Below the pieces are notes generated by a model. That model had not been told where the DNA came from. It was given only the letters and a program-made list of their open reading frames with translations, and made no database searches. From Posidonia oceanica (Eukaryota; Streptophyta; Magnoliopsida; Alismatales; Posidoniaceae), in assembly GCA_037176725.1 (NCBI GenBank), contig JAZBRS010000029.1:48184001-48248000 (forward strand): a stretch of DNA of 64,000 nucleotides. The letters run 5' to 3'. Within the stretch, counting starts at the first letter, position 1, and every line of letters starts with the position of its first letter. The translations under genes and the position numbers were made by a program. Positions 36,801-48,393 of the stretch are shown one piece after another.

Positions 36801-39800
36801 TGTTTCTTCGCTCACTTCCTTAATATGAGGACAAGCGCCTTTGTGTGCCTTTTCGAAGTCATGTCTGTCTGTTTGCTCGCTTCCTTAACTTGACGACGAG
36901 TGCCTTTGCGTGCCTTTTCGATGTCTCGTTTGTTTGTTTGCACACTTCTATAATTTGAGGACTAGCGCCATTGCATGCCGTTTCGAAGTCACGTCTGTTT
37001 GTTTGCTCTCTTCCTTAATTTGAGAACGAGCGCCTTTACGTGCCATTTCGAAGTCACGTCTGTTTGTTTGCTATCTTCCTTAATTTGAGGACGAGTGCCT
37101 TTGCATGCCTTTTCGATGCCGCGTCTGTTTGTTTGCACACTTCCTTAATTTGAGGACGAGCGCCTTTGCGTGCCTTTTCGAAGTCACGCCTGTTTGTATG
37201 CCCGCTTCCTTAATTCGAGGTCGAGTGCCCTTTCGAAGTCACGTCTGTTTGTTTGCTCGCTTCTTTAATTAGAGGACGAGCGCCTTTGCGTGCCATTTTG
37301 AAGTCACGTCTGTTTGTTTGCTCACTTCCTTTATATGAGGACGAGCGCCTTTGCGTGCCTTTACGAAGTCACGTCTGTTTGTTTGCTCACTTCCTTAATT
37401 TGACGTCGAGTGCCTTTGCGTGCCTTTCCGAAGCCATGTCTGTTTGTTTGCTGGCTTCCTTAATTAGAGGACGAGCGCCTTCGCGTGCCTTTTCGAAGTC
37501 ATGTCTGTTTGTTTCCTCGCTTCCTTAATTTGTGGACGAGCGCCTTTGCGTGCCATTTCGAAGTCACGTCTGTTTGTTTGCTCGCTTCCTTAATTTGGGG
37601 TCGAGTGCCTTTTCGGAGTCACGTCTGTTTGTTTGCTCGCTTCTATAATTTGAGGACGAGCGCCTTTGCGTGCCTTTTCGAAGTCACGTCTGTTTGTTTG
37701 CTCGCTTCCTTTATTTGAGGTCAAGCGCCTTTGCGTGCCTTTCTGATGCCATGTCAGTTTCTTCTCTTACTTCCTTAATATAAGGACCAGCGCCTTTGTG
37801 TGCCTTTTAGAAGTCATGTCTGTTTGTTTGCTCTCTTCCATAATTTGACGACGAGTGCCTTTGCGTGCCTTTTCGATGTCTCGTCTGTTTGTTTGCTCAC
37901 TTCCTTAAATTGAGGACGATCACCTTTGCGTGCCTTTTCGAAGTCACGTCCGTTTGTTTGCTCACTTCCTTAATTCGAGGACTAGCGCCTTTGCGTGCCT
38001 TTTCGAAGCCATGTCGGTTTGTTTGCTCGTTTCCATAATTTGAGGACGAGCGCCCTTGCGTGCCATTTCGAAGTCACGTCTATTTGTTTGCTTGCATCCT
38101 TAATTTGAGGACGAGCGCCTTTGCATGCCTTTTCGAAGTCACGTCTGTTTGTTTGCTCGCTTCCTTAATTTGAGGACGAGCGCCTTTGCGTGCCTTTCCG
38201 AAGCCATGTCTATTTGTTTGCTGGCTTCCTTAATATGAGGACAAGTGCCTTTGCGTGCCTTTTCGAAGACATGTCCGTTTGTTTGCTCGCTTCTTAATTT
38301 GAGGACGAGAGCCTTTGCGTGCCTTTTCGAAGTCACGTCCGTTTATTTGCAAGCTTCCTTAATTTGGGGACGAGCGCCTTTGCGTGCCTTTTTGAAGTCA
38401 CGTCTGTTTGTTTGCTCGCTTCCGTAATTTGAGGACGAGCGCCTTTGCGTGCCTTTCCGAAGTCACGTCAGTTTGTTTGCTCGCTTCCGTAATTTGCGGT
38501 CGAGTGCCTTTTCGAAGTCACGTTTGTTTGTTTGCACGCTTCTATAATTTGAGGACGAGCGCCAATGCGTGCCTTTGCGATGTCACGTCTGTTTGTTTGC
38601 TCGCTTCCTTTATTTGAGATCGAGCGCCTTTGCGTGCCTTTCCGAAGCCACGTCTGTTTCTTCGCTCACTAACTTAATTTGAGGACAAGCGCCTTTGTGT
38701 GCCTTTTCGAAGTCATGTCTGTGTGTTTGCTCGCCTCCGTAATTTGAGGACGAGTGCCTTTGCGTGCCTTTTCGATGTCACGTCTGTTTGTTTGCTCACT
38801 TCCTTAATTTGAGGACGAGCGCCTTTGCGTGCCTTTTCGAAGTCTCGTCTGTTTGTTTGCACACTCCTTAATTTGAGGACGAGCGCCTTTGCGTGCCTTT
38901 TTGAAGCCATGTCTGTTTGTTTGCTGGCTTCCTTTATTTGAGGACGAGCGCCTTTGCATGCCTTTTCGAAGTCATGTCTGTTTGTTTGCTCGCTTCTAAA
39001 TTTGAGGACGAGAGCCTTTGCATGCCTTTTCGAATTCACGTCTGTTTTTTTGCTCGCTTCCTTAATTTGGGGACGAGCGCCGTTGCGTGCCTTTTTGAAG
39101 TCACGTCGGTTTGTTTGCTCGCTTCCTTAATTTGAGGACGAGCGCCTTTGCGTGCCTTTTCGAAGTCACGTCTGTTTGTTTGCACGCTTCCTTAATTCGA
39201 GGTCGAGTGCCTTTTCGAAGTCACGTCTGTTTGTTTGCCCGCTTCTTTAATTAAAGGACGAGCGCCTTTACATGCCTTTTTGAAGTCACGTCTGTTTGTT
39301 TGCTCACTTCCTTTATTTGAGGACGAGCGCCGTTGCGTGCCTTTTCGAAGTCACGTCTGTTTGTTTGCTCACTTCCTTAATTTGAGGTCGAGTGCCCTTT
39401 GCGTGCCTTTCCGAAGCCATGTCTGTTTGTTTGCTGGCTTCCTTAATTTGAGGTCGAGCGCCTTTGCTTGCCTTTTCGAAGTCATGTCTGTTTGTTTGCT
39501 CGCTTCTAAATTTGAGGACGAGAGCCTTTGCGTGCCTTTTCAAAGTCACGTCTGTTTATTTGCTCGCTTCCTTAATTTGGGGACGAGCGCCTTTGCGTGC
39601 CTTTTTGAAGTCACGTCTGCATGTTTGCTCGCTTCCTTAATTTGAGGACAAGCGCCTTTGCGTGCCTTTTCGAAGTCACGTCTGTTTGTTTGCTCGCTTC
39701 CGTAATTTGAGGTTAAGTGCCTTTTTGGAGTCACGTTTGTTTGTTTGCTCGCTTCTTTAATTTGAGGACGAGCGCCTTTGCGTGCCTTTTCGAAGTCACG

Positions 39801-42800
39801 TCTGTTTGTTTGCTCGGTTCCTTTATTTGAGATCGAGCGCCTTTGCGTGCCATTCCGAAGCCACGTCTGTTTCTTTGCTCACTTTCTAAATTTGAGGACA
39901 AGCGCCTTTGTGTGCCTTTTCGAAGTCACGTCTGTTTGTTTGCTCGCTTCCTTAATTTGAGGACGAGTGCCTATGCGTGCCTTTTCGATGTCACGTCTGT
40001 TTGTTTGCACACTTCCTTAATTTGAGGACGAGCGCCTTTGCGTGCCTTTTCGAAGTCTCGTCTGTTTGTTTGCTCACTTCCTTAATTTGAGGACGAGAGC
40101 CTTTGCGTGCCTTTTCGAAGCCATGTCTGTTTGTTTGCTCGCTTCCTTAATTTTAGGACGAGCGCCTTTGTGTTCCTTTTCGATGTCACGTCTATTTGTT
40201 TGCTTGCTTCCTTAATTTGAGGACGAGCGCCTTTGCATTCCTTTTCGAAGTCACGTCTATTTGTTTACTCGCTTCCTTAATTTGAGGACGAGTGCCTTTG
40301 CGTGCCTTTTCGAAGTCACGTCTGTTTGTTTGTTCGCTTCCTTACTTTGAGGACGAGCACCTTTGCGTGCCTTTTCGAAGTCACGTCTGTTTGTTTGCAC
40401 GCTCCTTAATTAGAGGTCGAGTTCCTTTTCGAAGTCATGTCTGTTTGTTTGCTCGCTTCTTTAATTTGAGGACGAGCACTTTTACGTGCCTTTTCAAAGT
40501 CACGTCTATTTGTTTGCTTGCTTCCATAAATTGAGGACGAGCGCCTTTGCATGCCTTTTTGAAGTCACGTCTGTTTGTTTGCTCACTTCCTTTATTTGAG
40601 GACGAGCGCCTTTGCGTGCTTTTTCGAAGTCACGTCTGTTTGTTTGCTCACTTCCTTAATTTGAGGTCGAGCGCCTTTGCGGGCCTTTCCGAGGCCATGT
40701 CTGTTTGTTTGCTGGCTTTCTTAATTTGAGAACGAGCGCCTTTGCGTGCCATTTCGAAGTCATGTCTGTTTGTTTGCTCGCTTCCATAATTTGAGGACGA
40801 GCGCCTTTGCGTGCCATTCCGAAGCCATGTCTGTTTGTTTGCTCACTTCCTTAATTCGAGGACGAGCGCCTTTGCGTGCCTTTTAAAAGTCTCGTCTGTT
40901 TGTTTGCTCACTTAATTTGAGGACAAGTGCCTTTGCGTGCCTTTTCGATGCCATGTCGGTTTGTTTGCTCGTTTCCTTAATTTGAGGACGAGCGCCTTTG
41001 CATGCCTTTTTGAAGTCACGTCTGTTTGTATGCTCGCTTCCGTAATGTGAGGACGAGCGCCTTTGCATGCCTTTTCGAAGTCACGTCTGTTTGTTTGCTC
41101 GCTTCCTTAATTTGAGGTCGAGTGCCTTTTCGAAGTCACATTTGTTAGTTTGCTCGCTTCTTTAATTTGAGGACGAGCGCCATTGCGTGCCTTTTCGAAG
41201 TCACGTCTGTTGGTTTGCCCGCTTCCTTTATTTAAGGTCGAGCGCCTTCGCGAGCCTTTCCGAAGCCACGTCTGTTTCTTCGCTCATTTCCTTAATTTGA
41301 GGACAAGCGCCTTTGTGTGCCTTTTCGAAGTCAAGTCTGTTTGTTTGCTCGCTTCTTAATTTGAGGACGAGCGCCTTTGCGTGCCTTTTCGAAGCCACGT
41401 CGGTTTCTTCGCTCACTTCCTTAATTTGAGGACCAGCGCCTTTGTGTGCCTTTTCGATGTCACGTCTGTTTGTTTGCTCACTTCCTTTATTTGAGGACGA
41501 GCGCCTTTGCGTGCCTTTTCGAAGTCTTGTCTGTTTGTTTGCTCACTTCCTCAATTTGAGGACGAGCGCCTTTGCGTGCCTTTTCGAAGCCATGTCTGTT
41601 TGTTTGCTCGCTTCCTTAATTTGAGGACGAGCGCCTTTGCGTGCCTATTCGAAGTCACGTCCGTTTGTTTGCTCGCTTCCTTTATTTGAGGTCGAGCGCC
41701 TTTGCGTGCCTTTCCGAAGCTACGTCTGTTTCTTCGCTCACTTTCTTAATTTGAGGACATGCGCCTTTGTGTTCCTTTCCGAAGTCATGTCTGTTTGTTT
41801 GCACGCTTCCTTAATTTCAGGACGAGTACCTTTGCGAAGTCACGTCTGTTTGTTTGCTCGATTCCTTAATTTGAGGTCGAGTGCCTTTTCGAAGTCACGT
41901 CTGTTTGTTTGCTCGCTTCTTTAATTTGAGGACGAGCATCATTACGTGCCTTTTCGAGGTCACGTCTGTTTGTTTGCTCGCTTCCATAATTTGAGGACGA
42001 GCGCCTTTGCGTGCCTTTTCGAAGTCACGTCTGTTTGTTTGCTCACTTCCTTAATTTGAGGACGTGTGCCTTTGCGTGCCTTTCCGAAGCCATGTCTGTT
42101 TGTTTGCGGGCTTCCTTAATTTATAGGATGAGCTCCTTTGCGTGCCTTTTCGAAGTCACGTCAGGTTGTTTGCTCGCTTATTAATTTGAGGACGAGAGCC
42201 TTTGCGTGCCTTTACGAAGTCACGTCTGTTTATTTGCTCGCTTCCTTAATTTGGAGACAAGCGCCTTTGCGTACCTTTCTGAAGTCACGTCTGTTTGTTT
42301 GCTCACTTCCATAATTTGAGGACGAGCGTCTTTGCGTGCCTTTTCGAAGTCACGTCGGTTTGTTTGCTCGCTTCCATAATTCGAGGTCGAGTGCCTTTTC
42401 GAAGTCACGCCTGTTAGTTTGCTCGCTTCTTTAATTAAAGGATGAGCGCCTTTGCGTGCCTTTTTGATGTCACGTCTTTTTGTTTGCTCATTTCCTTTAT
42501 TTGAGGACGAGCGCCTTTGCGTGCCTTTTCGAAGTCACGTCTGTTTGTTTGCTCATTTCCTTAATTTGAGGCCGAGCGCCTTTGCGTGCCTTTCCGAAGC
42601 CATGTCTGTTTGTTTGCTGGCTTCCTTAATTTGAGGACGAGCGCCTTTGCGTGCCATTTCGAAGTCATGTCTGTTTGTTTGCTCGCTTCCATAATTTGTG
42701 GACGAGCGCCCTTGCGTGCCATTCCGAAGCCATGTCTGTTTGTTTGCTCACTTCCATAATTTGAGGACGAGCGCCTTTGCGTGCCTTTTCAAAGTCTCGT

Positions 42801-43627
42801 CTGTTTGTTTGCTCACTTCCTTAATTTGAGGACGAGCGCCGTTGCGTGCCTTTTCGAAGCCAAGTCGGTTTGTTTGCTCATTTCCTTAATTTGAGGACGA
42901 GCGCCTTTGCGTGCCTTTTCGATGTCACGTCTATTTGTTTGCTTGCATCCTTAATTTGAGGACGAGCGCCTTTGCATGCCTTCTCGAAGTCACGTCTGTT
43001 TGTTTGCTCGCTTCCTTAATTTGAGGACGAGCGCCTTTGCGTGCCTTTCCGAAGCCACGTCTATTTGTTTGCTGGCTTCCTTAATATGAGGACAAGTGCC
43101 TTTGCGTGCCTTTTCGAAGACATGTCCGTTTGTTTGCTCGCTTCGTAATTTGAGGACGAGAGCCTTTGCGTGCCTTTTCGAAGTCACGTCCGTTTATTTG
43201 CTAGCTTCCTTAATTTGGGGACGAGCGCCTTTGCGTGCCTTCTTGAAGTCACGTCTGTTTGTTTGCTCGCTTCCGTAATTTGAGGACGAGCGCCTTTGCG
43301 TGCCTTTCCGAAGTCACGTCTGTTAGTTTGCTCGCTTCCTTAATTTGCAGTCGAGTGCCATTTCGAAGTCACGTTTGTTTGTTTGCACGCTTCTATAATT
43401 CGAGGACGAGCGCCAATGCGTGCCTTTGCGAAGTTACGTCTGTTTGTTTGCTCGCTTCCTTTATTTGAGATCGAGCGCCTTTGCGTGCCTTTCCGAAGCC
43501 ACGTCTGTTACTTCGCTCACTAACTTAATTTGAGGACAAGCGGCTTTGTGTGCCTTTTCGAAGTCATGTCTGTGTGTTTGCTTGCCTCCTTAATTTGAGG
43601 ACGAGTGCCTTCGCGTACCTTTTCGAT
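27869..43627 (+). repeat. 15.5-kb tandem duplication, copy B
   Basis: It is collinear with copy A. The junction at 27,869-27,880 joins CGATGTCACGTCTGTT, the end-of-unit variant, to GGTTTGCTCGCTTCC, the start-of-unit variant. The expected end-of-unit form continues at 43,628 as TGTTTGCTCACTTCC. Many 0.2-kb stretches are identical between A and B. B retains the CCTTGTCAG monomer near 32.6 kb and four monomers near 42.53-42.79 kb that A lacks. It carries private 1-bp indels near 39,394 (extra C, GTGCCCTTTGCG) and 40,402 (lost T, CACGCTCCTTAATT). From 37,347 on it is also part of the 11-kb duplication. Confidence 0.92.
29706..29940 (+). repeat. Conversion-like patch inside copy B
   Basis: Over about four monomers, copy B does not match its collinear partner in A (14,271-14,505). 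It carries five variants, CCATAGC (29,706), GTTCGCTGG (29,868), CCTAAATTT (29,880), TTCAAAGTC (29,914) and the shortened GCTCGTTTTTAA (about 29,940). All five occur together at 12,030-12,270, 16,077-16,315 and 31,511-31,745. The flanks on both sides match A again, including the rare CACCTTTCTGTGCC unit downstream. A short non-reciprocal transfer explains this best. Conversion of the A side in the opposite direction is the alternative. Confidence 0.8.
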
Positions 43628-44560
43628 GTCACGTCTGTTTGTTTGCTCACTTCCTTAATTTGAGGACGAGCGCCTTTGCGTGCCTTTTCGAAGTCTCGTC
43701 TGTTTGTTTGCTCACTTCCGTAATTTGAGGACGAGCGCCTTTGCGTGCCTTTTCGAAGCCATGTCTGTTTGTTTGCTGGCTTCCTTAATTTGAGGACGAG
43801 CGCCTTTGCTTGCCTTTTCGAAGTCATGTCTGTTTGTTTGGTCGCTTCTAAATTTGAGGACGATAGCCTTTGCGTGCCTTTTCGAAGTCACATCTGTTTT
43901 TTTGCTCGCTTCCTTAATTTGGGGACGAGTGCCTTTGCGTGCCTTTTTGAAGTCACGTCTGTTTGTTTGCTCGCTTCCTTAATTCGAGGTCGAGTGCCAT
44001 TTCGAAGTCACGTCTGTTTGTTTGCTCGCTTCCTTAATTTGCAGTCGAGTGCCTTTTCGAAGTCACGTTTGTTTGTTTGCATGCTTCTATAATTTGAGGA
44101 TGAGCGCCAATGCGTGCCTTTGCGAAGTCACGTCTGTTTCTTTGCTCGCTTCCTTTAGTTGAGATCGAGCGGCTTTGCGTGCCTTTCCGAAGCCACGTCT
44201 GTTACTTCGCTCACTAACTTAATTTGAGGACAAGCGCCTTTATGTGCCTTTTCGAAGTCATGTCTGTGTGTTTGCTCGCCTCCTTAATTTGTGGACGAGT
44301 GCCTTTGTGTGCCTTTTCGATGTTACGTCTGTTTGTTTGCTCACTTCCTTAATTTGAGGACGAGCGCCATTGCATGCCTTTTCGAAGTCTCGTCTGTTTG
44401 TTAGCTCACTTCCTTAATTTGAGGACGAGCACCTTTGCGTGTCTTTTCGAAGCCATGTCTGTTTGTTTGCTGGCTTCCTTAATTTGAGGACGAGCGCCTT
44501 TGCTTGCCTTTTCGAAGTCATGTCTGTTTGTTTGCTCACTTCTAAATTTGAGGACGAGAG
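36070..44560 (+). repeat. Older 8,491-bp higher-order period
   Basis: The tract at about 44,561-45,034 is collinear with 36,070-36,543 at 8,491 bp. Shared features include the TTAGTTTTCTTGC unit, CTAGCTTCATAAATTGAGG, CCAAAATTTGGGG, TTTAAAGACG and CTTCATTTATTTGACGACG. After removing the 11,047-bp and 3,640-bp duplications, the tail at 59.3-64 kb also lies 8,491 bp downstream of its match at 36.1-40.7 kb (raw offset 23,178 = 11,047 + 3,640 + 8,491). This marks an older and more diverged duplication. The exact edges are uncertain by tens of bases. Confidence 0.75.
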
Positions 44561-45005
44561 CCTTTGCGTGCCTTTTCGAAGTCACGTCTATTAGTTTTCT
44601 TGCTTCCATAATTTGAGGGCGAGTGCCGTTGCGTGCCTTTTCGAAGTCACGTCTGTTTGTTTGCTAGCTTCATAAATTGAGGACGAGAGCCATTGCATGC
44701 CTTTTCGATGTCACGTCTGTTTATTTGCTCGCTTCCAAAATTTGGGGACGAGTGCCTTTGCGTGCCTTTTCGATGTTACATCTGTTTGTTTGCTCACTTC
44801 CTTAATTTGAGGACGAGCGCCATTGTGTGCCTTTTCGAAGCCATGTCTGTTTGTTTGCTGGCTTCCTTAATTTAAAGACGAGCGCCTTTGCGTACCTTTT
44901 CGAAGTCACGTCTGTTTGTTTGCTCGCTTCTTAATTAGAGGACGAGAGCCTTTGCATGCCTTTTCGAAGTCACGTCTGTTTATTTGCTCGCTTCATTTAT
45001 TTGAC
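41366..45005 (+). repeat. 3,640-bp nested duplication, unit 1 (first 11-kb copy)
   Basis: Landmarks recur 3,640 bp downstream, for example the CCACGTCGGTTTCTTCGC unit, the double 55-mer near 41,828, the 66-bp unit with AATTTATAGGATGAGCTCC and the GGTCGCTTCTAAATTTG unit. The breakpoint lies in a 29-bp stretch beginning GACGAGCGCC at 41,366 and 45,006. Upstream, TTGAG precedes the first and TTGAC the second. The unit is about 57 monomers. It spans the right edge of copy B (43,627). Confidence 0.88.
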
Positions 45006-48000
45006 GACGAGCGCCTTTGCGTGCCTTTTCGAAGCCACGTCGGTTTCTTCGCTCACTTCCTTAATTTGAGGACAAGCGCCTTTGTGTGCCTTTTCGATGT
45101 CACGTCTGTTTGTTTGCTCACTTCCTTTATTTGAGGACGAGCGCCTTTGCGTGCCTTTTCGAAGTCTTGTCTGTTTGTTTGCTCACTTCCTCAATTTGAG
45201 GACGAGCGCCTTTGCGTGCCTTTTCGAAGCCATGTCTGTTTGTTTGCTCGCTTCCTTAATTTGAGGACGAGCGCCTTTGCGTGCCTTTTCGAAGTCTCGT
45301 CCGTTTGTTTGCTCGCTTCCTTTATTTGAGGTCGAGCGCCTTTGCGTGCCTTTCCGAAGCTACGTCTGTTTCTTCGCTCACTTTCTTAAATTGAGGACAT
45401 GCGCCTTTGTGTTCCTTTCCGAAGTCATGTCTGTTTGTTTGCACGCTTCCTTAATTTCAGGACGAGTACCTTTGCGAAGTCACGTCTGTTTGTTTGCTCG
45501 ATTCCTTAATTTGAGGTCGAGTGCCTTTTCGAAGTCACGTCTGTTTGTTTGCTCGCTTCTTTAATTTGAGGACGAGCACCATTACGTGCCTTTTCGAGGT
45601 CACGTCTGTTTGTTTGCTCGCTTCCATAATTTGAGGACGAGCGCCTTTGCGTGCCTTTTCGAAGTCACGTCTGTTTGTTTGCTCACTTCCTTAATTTGAG
45701 GACGTGTGCCTTTGCGTGCCTTTCCGAAGCCATGTCTGTTTGTTTGCGGGCTTCCTTAATTTATAGGATGAGCTCCTTTGCATGCCTTTTCGAAATCACG
45801 TCAGGTTGTTTGCTCGCTTATTAATTTGAGGACGAGAGCCTTTGCGTGCCGTTACGAAGTCACGTCTGTTTATTTGCTCGCTTCCTTAATTTGGAGACAA
45901 GCGCCTTTGCGTACCTTTCTGAAGTCACGTCTGTTTGTTTGCTCGCTTCCATAATTTGAGGACGAGCGTCTTTGCGTGCCTTTTCGAAGTCACGTCGGTT
46001 TGTTTGCTCGCTTCCATAAATCGAGGTCGAGTGCCTTTTCGAAGTCACGCCTGTTAGTTTGCTCGCTTCTTTAATTAAAGGACGAGCGCCTTTGCGTGCC
46101 TTTTTGATGTCACGTCTTTTTGTTTGCTCACTTCCTTTATTTGAGGACGAGCGCCTTTGCGTGCCTTTTCGAAGTCACGTCTGTTTGTTTGCTCATTTCC
46201 TTAATTTGAGGCCGAGCGCCTTTGCGTGCCTTTCCGAAGCCATGTCTGTTTGTTTGCTGGCTTCCTTAATTTGAGGACGAGCGCCTTTGCGTGCCATTTC
46301 GAAGTCATGTCTGTTTGTTTGCTCGCTTCCATAATTTGTGGACGAGCGCCCTTGCGTGCCATTCCGAAGCCATGTCTGTTTGTTTGCTCACTTCCATAAT
46401 TTGAGGACGAGCGCCTTTGCGTGCCTTTTCAAAGTCTCGTCTGTTTGTTTGCTCACTTCCTTAATTTGAGGACGAGCGCCGTTGCGTGCCTTTTCGAAGC
46501 CAAGTCGGTTTGTTTGCTCATTTCCTTAATTTGAGGACGAGCGCCTTTGCGTGCCTTTTCGATGTCACGTCTATTTGTTTGCTTGCATCCTTAATTTGAG
46601 GACGAGCGCCTTTGCATGCCTTCTCGAAGTCACGTCTGTTTGTTTGCTCGCTTCCTTAATTTGAGGACGAGCGCCTTTGCGTGCCTTTCCGAAGCCACGT
46701 CTATTTGTTTGCTGGCTTCCTTAATATGAGGACAAGTGCCTTTGCGTGCCTTTTCGAAGACATGTCCGTTTGTTTGCTCGCTTCTTAATTTGAGGACGAG
46801 AGCCTTTGCGTGCCTTTTCGAAGTCACGTCCGTTTATTTGCTAGCTTCCTTAATTTGGGGACGAGCGCCTTTGCGTGCCTTCTTGAAGTCACGTCTGTTT
46901 GTTTGCTCGCTTCCGTAATTTGAGGACGAGCGCCTTTGCGTGCCTTTCCGAAGTCACGTCTGTTAGTTTGCTCGCTTCCTTAATTTGCAGTCGAGTGCCA
47001 TTTCGAAGTCACGTTTGTTTGTTTGCACGCTTCTATAATTCGAGGACGAGCGCCAATGCGTGCCTTTGCGAAGTCACGTCTGTTTGTTTGCTCGCTTCCT
47101 TTATTTGAGATCGAGCGCCTTTGCGTGCCTTTCCGAAGCCACGTCTGTTACTTCGCTCACTAACTTAATTTGAGGACAAGCGGCTTTGTGTGCCTTTTCG
47201 AAGTCATGTCTGTGTGTTTGCATGCCTCCTTAATTTGAGGACGAGTGCCAATGCGTACCTTTTCGATGTCACGTCTGTTTGTTTGCTCACTTCCTTAATT
47301 TGAGGACGAGCGCCTTTGCGTGCCTTTTCGAAGTCTCGTCTGTTTGTTTGCTCACTTCCGTAATTTGAGGACGAGCGCCTTTGCGTGCCTTTTCGAAGCC
47401 ATGTCTGTTTGTTTGCTGGCTTCCTTAATTTGAGGACGAGCGCCTTTGCTTGCCTTTTCGAAGTCATGTCTGTTTGTTTGGTCGCTTCTAAATTTGCGGA
47501 CGAGAGCCTTTGCGTGCCTTTTCGAAGTCACATCTGTTTTTTTGCTCGCTTCCTTAATTTGGGGACGAGTGCCTTTGCGTGCCTTTTTGAAGTCACGTCT
47601 GTTTGTTTGCTCGCTTCCTTAAATCGAGGTCGAGTGCCATTTCGAAGTCACGTCTGTTTGTTTGCTCGCTTCCTTAATTTGCAGTCGAGTGCCTTTTCGA
47701 AGTCACGTTTGTTTGTTTGCATGCTTCTATAATTTGAGGATGAGCGCCAATGCGTGCCTTTGCGAAGTCACGTCTGTTTGTTTGCTCGCTTCCTTTAGTT
47801 GAGATCGAGCGGCTTTGCGTGCCTTTCCGAAGCCACGTCTGTTACTTCGCTCACTAACTTAATTTGAGGACAAGCGCCTTTGTGTGCCTTTTCAAAGTCA
47901 TGTCTGTGTGTTTGCTCGCCTCCTTAATTTGTGGACGAGTGCCTTTGTGTGCCTTTTCGATGTTACGTCTGTTTGTTTGCTCACTTCCTTAATTTGAGGA

Positions 48001-48393
48001 CGAGCGCCATTGCATGCCTTTTCGAAGTCTCGTCTGTTTGTTAGCTCACTTCCTTAATTTGAGGACGAGCGCCTTTGCGTGCCTTTTCGAAGCCATGTCT
48101 GTTTGTTTGCTGGCTTCCTTAATTTGAGGACGAGCGCCTTTGCTTGCCTTTTCGAAGTCATGTCTGTTTGTTTGCTCACTTCTAAATTTGAGGACGAGAG
48201 CCTTTGCGTGCCTTTTCGAAGTCACGTCTATTAGTTTTCTTGCTTCCATAATTTGAGGGCGAGTGCCGTTGCGTGCCTTTTCGAAGTCACGTCTGTTTGT
48301 TTGCTAGCTTCATAAATTGAGGACGAGAGCCATTGCATGCCTTTTCGATGTCACGTCTGTTTATTTGCTCGCTTCCAAAATTTGGGGACGAGT
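45006..48393 (+). repeat. 3,640-bp nested duplication, unit 2, truncated
   Basis: It is collinear with 41,366-44,753. The last 252 bp of the unit are missing because the 11-kb junction at 48,394 cuts in. Unit-specific differences include CCTTTTCGAAGTCTCGTCCG against CCTATTCGAAGTCACGTCCG, CACCATTACG against CATCATTACG, TTAAATTGAGG against TTAATTTGAGG, and GCATGCCTTTTCGAAATCACG against the GCGTG...GAAGTC form. These are repeated faithfully in the second 11-kb copy. Confidence 0.88.

Larger units (their letters stand above)
37347..48393 (+). repeat. 11,047-bp tandem duplication, first copy
   Basis: The following 11,047 bp repeat this block with almost no change. The breakpoint lies in GCCTTTGCGTGCCTTT, found at 37,347, 48,394 and 59,441. 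The left copy continues ACGAAG, as does the junction, while the far end continues TCGATG. Differences I found by eye are about nine substitutions, for example TTGCGGTCG against TTACGGTCG, GACGAGAGCC at 40,09x against GACGAGCGCC, and GGATGAGCG against GGACGAGCG. There are also two private 1-bp indels in this copy, near 39,394 and 40,402. That is above 99.8% identity. Confidence 0.93.

Noticed and set aside
39235..39645. Longest open frame (136 codons) as a possible gene
   Set aside because: It exists only because of the extra C near 39,394. The copies at 23.7 and 50.3 kb lack that base and are split into two frames.
41366..45005. Order of the 15.5-kb and 3,640-bp duplications
   Set aside because: I tried to order them from shared variants among 25.9-27.9, 41.4-43.6 and 45.0-47.3 kb. 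The informative-looking sites could all be private changes in one copy, so I make no claim.
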